Assembly: GCA_036172665.1 (NCBI GenBank)
Contig: CM069874.1
Location: 53,612,707 to 53,676,706, forward strand
Length of the DNA: 64,000 nt
Source: Prosopocoilus inquinatus
Lineage: Eukaryota > Arthropoda > Insecta > Coleoptera > Lucanidae
Direction: 5' to 3'
Position 1 is the stretch's first letter; each line of letters opens with the position of its first letter. The notes below the pieces were generated by a model. That model was not told the origin of the DNA, made no database searches, and saw nothing but the letters and a program-made list of their open reading frames with translations. Both the position numbers and the translations under genes were made by a program. Positions 22,970 through 32,859 of the stretch are shown in pieces.

Positions 22970-23850
22970 GTACAGGGTGACTATGCGAGAATTCCCACCC
23001 CCCTTTGAATTTAGAATGAAATGTTTATTACAAAACTTATACTGACTAATTCAAAGTTTTTGGTAGTGTTTACAGAAAAACGAACGAACATCGCGTAGCT
23101 GACATACAGATAAATTGTATTTCTTTAAACAGGACAGTCAATTAAATACTCGTAGGATATTGTCTAAACAATGCATCCGTAAAATAAATAGTTATCGAAA
23201 AATTCGTATTTAATGTCATTATTGAATTTTCCACGTATCAAGATATCCAAAACTGTAGAATGTGTAAAGTTGATATTTGCATTTTAAATGAATAAGGTGA
23301 AATAATATGAACCTAAGTCATATTTCACTTCATTGCAGAATTACAAGAGTTCAAAGTTTTACTGGCATAGTAACGAAGTATTATATTATCAACTTATAAT
23401 TATCATTTAATTTTAAAACAAAATGATCTAATAAATGCTCAAAGTGTGCCCCTTGAGCCTGAATGCAAGCACATACCTACAAATCATCGAATCGTAAACA
23501 CGAACTACGGTATCATCATTGTGAACTTCATTGGCAGCATCAATTATCCTTTTTTGTCGCGAATATTTATGTGATCATTGTAAACTAATAGTTTTAAGTT
23601 ACCCCAAAGGTAAAAATCTAGAGGATTTAGGTCAGGGACCTCGGAGACTAAGCACTGGGACCTCCACGACTAATTCTTCTGTTGGGATAATGCATGTTTA
23701 GTCATTCAGTTACTCGTCTTCCATAGTGGGATAGGGCGCCATCATGCTGGTACGACATTTATTGCCCAAAGTAAAGTGGAGTGTCTTCCAGCATCGCATA
23801 AAGTCTACCATCCAAGAAACTAGCATATCTTTCAGCGGCAACGAGGAAGT
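22970..23850 (-). mobile_element. Truncated mariner-like element ending in TACAGGGTG
   Basis: TACAGGGTGACTATGCGAGA starts at 22971, and the inverted form of the same terminus (TCTCGCGTAGTCACCTTGTA) ends at 49740. So this is a TIR of an element family. Inside this copy a mariner-superfamily transposase is encoded on the minus strand, pointing towards the TIR. The opposite end is lost; LINE sequence follows. Confidence 0.65.
23430..23845 (-). pseudogene. Tc1/mariner-superfamily transposase, C-terminal half
   Basis: Minus-strand translation, in several frames, gives VAAERYASFLDGRLYAMLED, QHDGAPYH-like (second catalytic aspartate), RSPDLNPLDFYLWGNLK (third catalytic aspartate), AANEVHNDDTVVRVYDSM and LAFRLKGHTL. 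The SPDLNPLDFYLWG block is diagnostic of the mariner-like DDE/D transposases found widely in insects. The region with the first aspartate and the DNA-binding half are missing, and stops and frameshifts interrupt it. It differs in sequence from the two mariners at 9.9 and 57.4 kb, so it belongs to another family. Confidence 0.75.
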
Positions 23851-23989
23851 TAACCGCTTAACAAGGAGGACCGCCACAAGTTCGTTTGTGGGACCAGGAA
23901 GCCGTCTTGCGGCATAGGAATGAGCATCTACAAGAAAGAACTCTAAGACACAGAGGGGAGACTCGGAGTATCCCTCTGGGAGAATCTTC

Positions 23990-24440
23990 CTGGTTTAAGA
24001 CATTCCAAGATATTTCTTGGAAATTACAATAAGCAAAGAGCAAAAACCATGCTAGAATTAAATAAGTAGAAACAGACTATGTATCAATACAAGCTTCCTT
24101 ACAGGGAATTGTCACCTTGAGGAACAGATGACAAGGATAGGTCTGAAACAGAAAAGTGACCGCAGGTTTTGCGGGGCGGAGGATGAAAGTCCGGAACACC
24201 TAATATCTAACTGCACTGCTCTCACGGAAACGCGTGTCAGTAATCTCAGAAAAGACTTCATAGACGAAGAAGATACCTTTTCTGAAACCATCACAGCTAC
24301 TGCACTTTATTAAAACTCTGAGACTGGGTGGGGAGCTATAAGAGCGGCCAACTCTAGCAGCTTATAGCTCATATAAAGGGACACAATGGGATCAACAGGT
24401 CGCAATGCAATATCACCCTTAATTAAATCTAATCCAATCT
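23990..24440 (+). pseudogene. LINE 3' end (region after RNase H)
   Basis: The frame at about 24104-24310 reads GNCHLEEQMTRIGLKQKSDR, RFCGAEDESPEHLISNC, ALTETRV and ends ATALY-stop. T-G-H-C-H-L, then C-R-F-C and P-E-H-L-x-x-x-C form the cysteine/histidine signature found near the end of the second reading frame of Jockey/R1/I-type LINEs. The following 130 bases, including AAATCTAATCCAATCTAATC, look like the 3' untranslated tail. Upstream coding sequence is unrecognisable. Confidence 0.7.
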
Positions 24441-24558
24441 AATCTAGACTCACCCCCAACTCAGATTAGAATTTACAATTTAGCAACGGTGGTACGTCGT
24501 CGTAGTAACGCAACAAGAAGCTGCAATCTCGGCAATGTTCCATAGTAACAGGATACAA

Positions 24559-24760
24559 TCAGTGTTGTTAAGTATCTAGATGCAAGTTTCCAGATACAGT
24601 ATCTAAATACTTTTTGAGTATCTAGATACATATCTCAGATACTACTAAAAAAATGTAACTGTGTCTGCATCTAGATACAATTACAGTGTATCTATTCATT
24701 TGAGATAGTCAGATACATTTTAGATACATTTTGAACTTCCATAAAAACAGCAGACCTTGG
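24559..24760 (+). mobile_element. hAT-like terminus with GTATCTAGATAC subterminal repeats
   Basis: CAGTGTTGTTAAGTATCTAG starts a run of degenerate palindromic GTATCTAGATAC words (about 24570, 24597, 24617, 24671). A CAGTGTTG start followed by repeated short palindromes is characteristic of some insect hAT ends. The opposite terminus is not seen in the window. Confidence 0.4.
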
Positions 24761-25369
24761 CGGAAATGCAACCTCCGATTTTACTGTCTCTTTCTTTTGA
24801 TTTTGTTCAGTTTGTTTCAGTTTGTCAAATGAGTGTTCTATTTAAAATGCGATTTGATAGTTCAGAAACATGAACATTATCTTAAAAATTGGGAAATATA
24901 ATTAACGAAAGTAGAAAATCAAAAGGAAAAGACTGTATTGTTGATTTTATCAACTTTTCTTGATTATGGGAACGCTCTCTTAGCTACAACAAGTTGCAAC
25001 TAAGCATCCTAGATTCATTAGACACCACAGATCATAACATTTGACTTGTCTGATACGGAAGTAGAGTCTTTTCTGTTGATAACTTTATATTTTACGTTGA
25101 CTTGACTTGGTTTCATACAAAACCAGGTAATTACTTATCAGCTTATTGAGCAACTTAATTACAAAGATAAATTTTCTATTTAAAAGGACATACTGTTGAA
25201 AAAAATGTGAAAATTATCACAGATTTTAGTGTGTACATTATTCACATATTCAAACGAAAACTTCGTCAATTTTCACAAAAAAAGTCGTTCTGGATCGCAA
25301 ATAATACCGTACCTCCATTACTGCACATGGTTATTGAATTTTACACTTGCAAGTATCTTGATAAACTAG

Positions 25370-25620
25370 ACCACCTTTTTGTCCAAAAACTTTATCGAAC
25401 TTTTCAAGTTATGTTCGTGTAACGTAATACAAGATATCAGAGGGAAGAATTTTTTCTTCTTTTATTTCTTTTACTCATTTTAATGCATTACACAAATTAC
25501 GAACTAAAAGTGTATGCATCTAATTATTGCTATTTATCGTCATGCTGTGTTACAACTAACAATATTAATATTTTACCTGCTCTGGTACACTTTAACGCAG
25601 CTGTACTCAGCTTCACACTC
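25370..25620 (-). repeat. Dispersed repeat, inverse copy of 30575-30835
   Basis: Read on the minus strand: GTGTACCAGAGCAGGTAAAA, GTTAGTTGTAACACAGCATG, TACACTTTTAGTTCG, ATTACGTTACACGAACATAA. All are found in the same order on the plus strand at 30585-30775. The family is unknown; there is no coding frame. Confidence 0.75.
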
Positions 25621-25675
25621 AATCTATCTATATGGTATATTCTATCTCACGTAGAATATACCATATAGATAGATT
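25621..25675. repeat. Perfect 24-bp inverted repeat, 7-base loop
   Basis: The arm at 25621-25644 (starts AATCTATCTATATGG) is exactly complementary to 25652-25675. The loop is TCTCACG. It lies exactly where the 25370-25620 repeat stops, so it may be a tiny palindromic insertion or an arrested duplication. Confidence 0.9.
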
Positions 25676-25839
25676 TACCCAAGGTAAATTTCCGTCCGCG
25701 CATTGATAATAACTCAATCCGCCTTTCGTTACGTTAACTAGCCGGTGTTGTTTATTATTGTTTAATTTTATTTCCTTGCTCTTTGAATACATACATATAA
25801 ATTACATGCAAATCAATCGGAATTTCCTGCTCAAGTGTC

Positions 25840-26520
25840 TGCTACCGTTACGGTTATTTCAGCGTTCGTCGGTATAATTGTTCGCGATGAATTCCTCAAT
25901 GTGGCTTCTGAAAGAGATCGAAAAGCAAGAAGTACGGTAACAACTCCCTCCCGATCAAGGGAGTACCGTTGCTGTACGTGACGTCAGTCAGGCAAACTGC
26001 GGATGACCCAGTAAAGTGACCATTTTGTAACGCTCCACGAGAAAACGAAGACATTGGCGCGAATTATTTTCGAATTCTGTGCGCGCAGGTGTTTCGCGTC
26101 TCACATTTATTCATTAGATGTAGGTTACAATGAAGTTCGTGCCGGAATCCAGTACCGGCCTAGCGTTTCGTTATATTCGCGAGGATACGGTTTCGTCGCA
26201 ATAACGGGAGCATTCTCAGTTTTATTCGTATCAGTGGGACGCCGAGCGCCAATTATGACGACCAACGTGCACCATCCGCGTCTTGCGTGGGCAAGGGTGC
26301 CCCCCCCACCCCTCCACCCCACACCGTCTTCGCTGCAATCTTCTGTGACGGCCGACCTTCGGCCGTTTTGTTTTGTAACGCGCGTGTTACATGAAAATCG
26401 ACTCACGCTCCGCCTCTAATGAAATTACGCCGCAGCTGATTTCACATCTAACACACTTATTGTATGTGAAATGGAAATCCGCAGGAATGCCGATGCCTCA
26501 ATGTGAATTGAAAGTCGGGC
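25840..26520. promoter_or_regulatory. GC-rich unique block with a perfect CRE
   Basis: CpG-rich DNA with a perfect TGACGTCA at 25979-25986, a C8 run near 26300 and several words such as GCGCGAATTATTTTCG. Long open frames on both strands (26054-26419 and 26125-26406) follow from GC composition and match no family. It could be a promoter region or untranslated exon of a host gene. Orientation cannot be decided. Confidence 0.3.
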
Positions 26521-26780
26521 CGCACTAAGGAAACGCAGTTGCTCAACCATGCCATTTCTAATCATTATTTCCAAAGTTTCTTTCTACTAGCAGAAAAATG
26601 TATTTCAGTTTTGCAAGCTTCAAGCAGATCATGAACTAAAGGAAATCGCAAAACGCAGTTTGATTAAAACGGCCCTAATTAACTGTCCGTAAGGCTGCCC
26701 ACACATTCATGAAGCAAAAACGCTTTAAAGCAGAACGTTTTGCTGCAATGCAAAACATTTCGGTTAGTCACACACTGATA

Positions 26781-26855
26781 AAGCAAAATGTTTTCAGGCA
26801 AAACGCTTTCGGGCAAAATGTTTTCGGGCAAAACGTCTTCACGCAAAACGTTTTA
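26781..26855 (+). repeat. 15-bp minisatellite in Harbinger subterminal region
   Basis: Five tandem units of about 15 bp, consensus GGGCAAAACGTTTTC, at 26781, 26796, 26811, 26826 and 26841. Related words appear in inverted orientation near the other end of the element (27380-27600), so they may be multiplied transposase-binding sites. Confidence 0.85.
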
Positions 26856-27052
26856 CTGCATTATAAAGCAACGCGACGTAACATCGAAGAGATAAAAAAA
26901 TGTTCCGTATGAATCATTTACCTCTTTTTGCTGATTAAACTAAATCGTACAGATAAATCTTACGATTTTTAGAAAAATGTGTTACCTTTGCTCGCTGCCA
27001 TAATTAATTTCTTTTTTTTTTATTAAACTCGCAATTGTAATTAGTTGTTACA

Positions 27053-27210
27053 ATGACTTCGGACGATGAGTCTGTGGCAGTTTTTGTAAATGTGTGCAAA
27101 AGAACAGATGAGTAATAAAAGAAAACGCTATTGGATGCATCCTGTAAATGAAGAAAGGGTTAAAAAAAGTACTCTAAAAACCTATGGAACCTGTACTGCG
27201 CTTTGTCCGT
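27053..27210 (+). pseudogene. HARBI1-like N-terminal exon remnant
   Basis: ATG at 27053 gives MTSDDESVAVFV. After a +1 shift the frame reads KEQMSNKRKRYWMHPVNEER and KKSTLKTYGT. The R-K-R-Y-W-M-H-P-V-N pattern is the conserved start of one branch of insect HARBI1-like nucleases. The nuclease domain that should follow is absent, so the element cannot mobilise itself. Confidence 0.6.
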
Positions 27211-27863
27211 TGCATTATTTTCTCTTCTTTTCTCTTGTTTCACCGAAAGAAGATACACGCGTATCTCTCTGCTAAAAAAAAAAACGACATAGTTTAGGAC
27301 GAAAAAACGTCTACTTCAGCAGAAAATTTTTTTTTGGTTACGTAATATTTAGTTTCACGTTAAAAACACATTCACAGATCGAAACGCTTTAAGTAAAAAC
27401 GTTTTGACTGCAATCGCTTTAACGTGCTTTACAGCAAAACGCTTTAAGTGAAAACGTTTTGACTGCAATTGTTTTAGCGTGCTTTAAACTGCTTTATGTT
27501 TTGCTCTACCAGTGTGTGCTTGGTCCTATTTAAAGCATTGAAAAAGCACGTTCTAACAAGATTAGTCAAAAACGTTTTGCTTTAAAGCGTTTTTGCTTCA
27601 TGAATGTGTGGGCAGCCTAAGGCCGCTTTCAAATTAGCCTTCAAAACGGACGGCCGTGCATCCGCAGATGCGCAGAGACGAGCCTAAGGTCGCTATTCAT
27701 AAACCAAACTTACGCTATGCGTCCGCTTAAAATTTGCTATATTTCATAAACGGAGCATATTTCCCACATTTTTGGCGCATAATCAGTGAGGGCTTATTAA
27801 TATTTTGTGAATTACTTTCCTACAATGTGGGAAATACATACCGTTTATGGTATACGGGTGTAA

Positions 27864-28128
27864 ACCTCGATTCACACGTGCGTGTTTTTACCGCTGCGGT
27901 ACCGCACTGGCGCCGCAATTGCAGTTAATTTTATGATATTTGCAGTGCACAATACTTTATAGGTATGTTTGTTATCCTGCACTAGTGCACACAGTATGAA
28001 GTTAGAACAAGACACAAATACTTTAGTGTACACTAGTGCAGGATAACAAACGGACCTTTTATCTTATTGACTAATGCACACGTTCGCACTTAACCGCACG
28101 ACCAAAAACCGTACGTGTGAATCGAGGC
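27864..28128. mobile_element. MITE with ACCTCGATTCACACG ends
   Basis: The left end ACCTCGATTCACACGTGCGT and the right end in reverse complement CCTCGATTCACACGTACGGT form an inverted repeat. A similar terminus, GAGTCGATACACACGTGCGT, occurs near 28856. Nested inside is the CCTGCACTAGTG MITE at 27964-28055. Confidence 0.6.
27964..28055. mobile_element. Short palindromic MITE (CCTGCACTAGTG family), copy 2
   Basis: Ends TGTTTGTTATCCTGCACTAG and, in reverse complement, CCGTTTGTTATCCTGCACTA. Same family as 15162-15272. It interrupts the MITE at 27864-28128. Confidence 0.7.
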
Positions 28129-28136
28129 TTAGGGAG

Positions 28137-28850
28137 GCCTGTCCACGACGCTGTCCGCCGTTCCAGCAAATTTACCTGTATAGTAGTAATACATTAAAGC
28201 CGGCTACTCATTACTCGGTACTTAGCAAGTGACGTAACTTGGCAAGGACTTGGCGAGTTTTTTTGCAAGTAAAAGTCAAACCGTACACATTACTTAGCTA
28301 CGTCTAAGTAGCCAATCCGTTTAACACTTACCCGTTTGACTTTGGATAGTTTACCGACAACGAACGGGAAGTACAAGTAACGTGGCAAGTAGTGCAGAGT
28401 TGCACGCCGCGTTTTAATACACATTACTCAGCACTTGCTAAGTATTGGCAAGTGACTTAACTTGGCAAGTACTACTTGGCGAGTATTTGTGCAAGTAAGA
28501 GTCGAACGTACACATTACTCAGCTACTTCTACATAGCCAATCCGTTTAACACTTGCCCGTTTGACTTTGGATAGTTTACCGACCACAAATGGGAAGTACA
28601 AGTAACGTGGCAGGTAGTGCCGAGTTGCACGCCGCGTTACTCGACATTTGCTAAGTATTGGCAAGTACCTACTTGCCAAGTACCGTGTAATGAGTAGCCG
28701 GCTTTAGATTAAATTCTGGCGTGTCCACGAGCCGGCACGGTAAATCTTCAGAACACGTGGACAAAAGAGATTATAATCTAATGTATTACTACTAATCCGG
28801 TACATTTGTCGGGACGGTGGGCTGTGAAAATTCTTGTCGTGGACAAGCCG
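28137..28850. mobile_element. MITE with GTCCACGAC ends, split by a nested MITE
   Basis: The left end CCTGTCCACGACGCTGTCC and the reverse complement of the right end GCTTGTCCACGACAAG are inverted, and both sides carry TAGTAGTAATACATTA at the inner edge of the interruption. The original element would be about 200 bp. A second element (28197-28704) sits in its middle. Confidence 0.65.
28197..28704. mobile_element. MITE with AAGCCGGCTACTCATTAC ends and internal tandem repeat
   Basis: Inverted ends AAGCCGGCTACTCATTAC. Inside are two direct copies of about 225 bp: ACACATTACTTAGCTACGTC near 28285 and ACACATTACTCAGCTACTTC near 28510, each followed by GCCAATCCGTTTAACACTTG or a close variant. AGTTGCACGCCGCGTT occurs in both. 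No coding frame. It lies inside the MITE at 28137-28850. Confidence 0.75.
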
Positions 28851-29232
28851 TCTAGGAGTCGATACACACGTGCGTGTTTTTGACGCAGCGGTACCGTATC
28901 GGCGCACATAGGAGTATTTATCATGAAAATTCGGCCAAAATTATTTTTTGATTTAAATGGTCTCTAAATCAGACTTAATGGCAATTTATATGTTTCAAAG
29001 AAGAATTAACAGCAATTAAAATGGCCTTTTTTCTGTTGTGGTTGCTTAAGTCTTGTCAAGACCTCAGGAGCGGGAGTATTTTGTGTGTGTAAAGTGTTCT
29101 ATGACTTTGTTGCTTCCAAACCTCCTCGTCGTTGTATAGTTGTATAGCTTTGCAAACGTCCAAAGTAATTTGACATCAATTTTTCAGTATCGATTTGTAA
29201 ACCACACCATATAATATTTAAAATTATTCTAA

Positions 29233-29362
29233 TGGCCGAACTTTCCACCTCTTTATAAATTTATCTGCCAGATAATATCCTTGGAGACAATTGTATTGTA
29301 TCGACCTTTTCCAAGGATGTTATTTGGCCAATAAATTTATAAAGAAGTGGAATGATCAGGCA
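29233..29362. mobile_element. Palindromic MITE, TAA duplication
   Basis: 130 bp with ends TGGCCGAACTTTCCACCTCT and, in reverse complement, TGCCTGATCATTCCACTTCT, flanked by TAA at 29230-29232 and 29363-29365. The TTTATAAATTTAT arms also pair. Harbinger-type. Confidence 0.8.
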
Positions 29363-29365
29363 TAA

Positions 29366-30570
29366 GCCTATTTAGACCGTTAATTTTATAAAGCTTATAA
29401 AACTGCTATCCACAAAAATCCGAAAAGTTTCTGTTACATATAGTAAAGTAGAATCTTTGTACGTTGTAATCATGTAGGAAACTTTATCCAATTACATCCA
29501 TAACGAAACAATAAGACCCGCGATATATTTATTTAATAACGAAGAAACGTTTTCTTTATAATTTGCTACAAAATAATGTTGCTTTTAAAAGCATATTAAT
29601 TTTAAAATACATACCTATTTTTTCATGTTTCATAGTTGGTAATTCGACACCATTCGCAATAAAAAATTGAAAACACAATGTATAAATTACTCGCAAAAAG
29701 AAGTTGGCAGAATAATTGATTTAAGTGTTATTGGCAATTGTCGCTTTTCGACTGCTTTTGTCGCACGTTTTGCTCTTCCAATACAGAAAACAGGTATTGT
29801 CTAACATTTGTCATATATTTGACTCCCGTAAGAAACAAAAATATTTTGTATAAATGCAACTTTTAAAAATTGACTTATGGCCAGGTTTTCATAGTAAATA
29901 CTCCTATCTGCGGCGCCTAGTAGTCGAAACGCCTAATCTATAGCGCTGTGCAAAATTCAAATCATAAAAGTTTATTGATTTTAACGATTTGAAAAATAGT
30001 TTTAAAATACGTAAAATCTATCCATTTTCATTCTAAGATTCGTTTTCTTCATCTCAGACGGACTCGAAGAAAGAAAATGTAGTTATTTGAGTAACTAAGG
30101 ACAGAGCTCTGAACGATTTGTCTCATATAATTGACCAATTTCCTGTCATTGCCAGTTTTGTTGAAGGTTAAAGATTTGGAAGCCTCAAGAATATTTAAAA
30201 AAATAATAGTAGTTCATTTCTGCTTATGTAATAGTAATAACATAAGCGCATATTCTCCAACCTACATTTTTTCAGGATTTTAGTGTGAAAAATGTCATTT
30301 CGGCAAATTGTCCCAATTTATAAAAGTCACTAAAATTAGCTCTTTTTTTAGCTAGTCCTATTTGTCTTTTCTTTATTGATCAGTACTTCTAGTAGAATAT
30401 GTGCTTACGATGATATAAACCTCTAAAATCGCCTTGCTGTAGTTTTTTTGCTTTAATAAAATCCTAAATATTGTCCTCTGTAAATTTGTTATTTCGGCAA
30501 TGTCAAAGTTAAATCATCCTACCTAGTTTATCCAACACATCGACAATCTATTTTTATGTTAGTGAAGCAG
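29366..30570. other. AT-rich interval, no gene recognised
   Basis: No family-bearing frame. Two TCATTTCGGCAA-like words lie at 30294 and 30488 (see findings). GATAAATACTCCTATGTGCG near 28920 (minus) and AGTAAATACTCCTATCTGCG near 29897 (plus) are outward-facing inverted copies of one word. Confidence 0.4.
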
Positions 30571-30574
30571 ACTA

Positions 30575-30835
30575 TAGTTGTGTTAAAGTGCCAGAGCAGG
30601 TAAAATATTCATATTGTTGTTAGTTGTAACACAGCATAACGATAAATATCAATAATTAGATGCGTACACTTTTAGTTCGTCATTTCGGTAACGCATTAAA
30701 ATGAGTAAAAGAAATAAAACAAGAAAAAAAAACCTTCCCTCTGATATCTGGTATTACGTTACACGAACATAACTTAAAAATTTCGATGAAGTTTTTAGAC
30801 AAAAAAGGTGGTCTAGCTTCAAATCTGCCGAAAAC
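30575..30835 (+). repeat. Dispersed repeat, inverse copy of 25370-25620
   Basis: AAAGTGCCAGAGCAGGTAAA through TTACGTTACACGAACATAAC and AAAAAGGTGGTCTAGCTTC match the minus strand of 25363-25600. It is bounded by the TCATTTCGGTAA word at 30680. Confidence 0.75.
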
Positions 30836-31860
30836 GTCATTTCGATAACAAACTTGCATTACGGTTGTTTACCCAGCAACAAAATAGTTCTTTTTCCATT
30901 TCATAGGCTCATTTTTAATTAAAATCTTACCAAATTTTCGCGAAAAGTTTTTAAATTCTAAAAAAAAAACAAAAATACCGAAAAATAATAAACATGTTGT
31001 GTTCTAATTAATTTTTGTAATTTATCCCAGCCAATAAGATATCACTCAAATTTTTTTAATTTTGTTAAATGGCTAAAAGTCCGTTTTACAAAAATTGGAA
31101 AGAAGGCCTTCAAAAAATTAAGTTAAAAAATTCGAAAATGTAAGCTTTTGCCTGAAATTTTGCAGTAGTCAACAACAGAAAAAAAACTTAACTGAAAAAG
31201 GATATATTAATACAAACAGATTAATGAATTCGAATATACCAAATAAGTAAAGGATACCTGACTTGTTAGGTAAATATTTATCAGTTAGCCATGACGTTTT
31301 CTCGGTTCCATAAGCTAATATATTTCATAATTATCTGTTTAATTTTTCTCAATGTGAAATTACGTTAAATTAGTTTTCGGGAATCACTTGTTTATTTCTT
31401 TTGATAATATAATAAACGTTTTATTATTCTGAGTGTGCGTTTATTTCCCGTCCAATGATGAGCTGAAATTTGTATAAATTACCGAAATGACTATTGTGAA
31501 TTACAGAAATGACAAATCAAAATCAAATAAGATTCCTTTAGTCATATTGAAACGTAAGTATGTATGGTCTTTGCTGATACTGAAAATGAACTTATTTAGC
31601 CTAATTTTATTATACTGACAAACAAAATTTAAAATAATTTTCATATCTTTTATTATTACTTTCTTTGTCAAACTGGACAATTATATGATATCCACCCATA
31701 AATGTAGATATAAAAAACATCAAACGAAATTCTCATATTAGTTTTAGGCCTGAAAATGTGTTACATTTAAGATTTTGTTTCAATTTCGGTTTCCCAAAAT
31801 TTGATAAATTTGAATCCTTATTTTAAATCTGCTCGCTCACTATTGAAGTCATATTGCATA
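30836..31860. other. AT-rich interval, no gene recognised
   Basis: Only short frames. It contains inverted TTACCGAAATGAC (31481) and TTACAGAAATGAC (31501), which mirror the TCATTTCGGTAA words to the left. Confidence 0.4.
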
Positions 31861-31867
31861 GTAACCA

Positions 31868-32653
31868 CTCATATCCGTTAATTTTCGAGTTCAGATATGT
31901 TTGTGAAAAATTACTATTTAATTAATGTATACAGGAAATTGCAAATAAATATAGAACATGAATAAAAATAAGGAATGGGTGGTCGCTATTATAGGTTTTC
32001 CAAAAAAGTGTTTTAAATAAAACTTAAATAGCTAATTTATTTGCCACAAACTGGTATTTTTAACATTGTTCTTGTGACGTCATAATTTTGAACTGTGACG
32101 TCATCAATAATTTTCATTAACTTAAATCTATATTTTTTAAAGAGATAATAAAAATTTCGGGGAAATTAATTTAATTTTGCGAGTCTGTCTGTAGACTTCT
32201 CAAAATTTTTCTTATAAAATCCTATATTGTTTTTATATGGCCGTAAAGAGAGAAAAAATGTATTATCAATCTGGGCAGAAAAAATGTTTATCTCTGTAGG
32301 ATTGATTTAGTGAATAAAATTTAGTAATAACCTTGTAATTTAAAAAATTATCGAAGACGTCACAGTCCCAGATTATGTCGTCACGGTCCAAGATTACGAC
32401 GTCACAAGAAAAAAAACAAGAAAAACGCCAGTTTGTGGCAAATAAATAGTAATTTAACTTTTGTATAAAACATTTTTTTGTAAAACCTATAATAACGGCT
32501 CTTTCATCGTATTAACCTTCCTTACTTTTTATTCACTCTGTATATTTGTTTGCAATTTCTTGCAAATACTTTTTTTATTAATTTAATACAAACATTCTTT
32601 GTGGTTGTACACAAACACATTGCAATTCGAATATCAGCGGATATGAGTGATTA
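31868..32653. mobile_element. Foldback element with CRE-like motifs in its arms
   Basis: The left arm starts CACTCATATCCG and the reverse complement of the right arm starts CACTCATATCCG. Similarity continues inward for about 250 bp (CTATTATAGGTTTT against TTATTATAGGTTTT; ATTTGCCACAAACTGG on both sides). Each arm has GACGTCA or GTCGTCA words (32075, 32096; mirrored near 32356-32404). No coding frame. No clear target duplication. Confidence 0.7.
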
Positions 32654-32859
32654 ATAAATCATAAATTTCAACAGCGTGTCAGTTGACATAAAAGAATCAT
32701 TCAGATTTAAAATGGTGACTATTCAATGTTCATATTACCTTTAGGAGAATTATCCATAGTTTTGGAAAACACAGGTCGCAACAGAATCTTATAACCAAGC
32801 CTGAAAGTGCTTAAGAAAAGACGAACATAAGCGTTTCGTTTATTGTTTTGTGTAGTATA

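Larger units (their letters stand above)
26693..27617 (+). mobile_element. Harbinger-like element with internal deletion, TAA duplication
   Basis: Ends GGCTGCCCACACATTCATGA are perfectly inverted at both sides (26693 and 27617) and continue as AGCAAAAACGCTTTAAAGCA. TAA lies at 26690-26692 and 27618-27620. Both subterminal regions are packed with CAAAACGTTTTG-like words. A remnant of a HARBI1-type N-terminal exon lies inside (27053-27210), identifying the superfamily. Most of the coding region is gone. Confidence 0.85.

Noticed and set aside
26054..26419. Overlapping 121- and 93-codon open frames on both strands
   Set aside because: Mirror-image open frames in GC-rich DNA with low-complexity Pro/Arg composition. 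No motif of any protein family.
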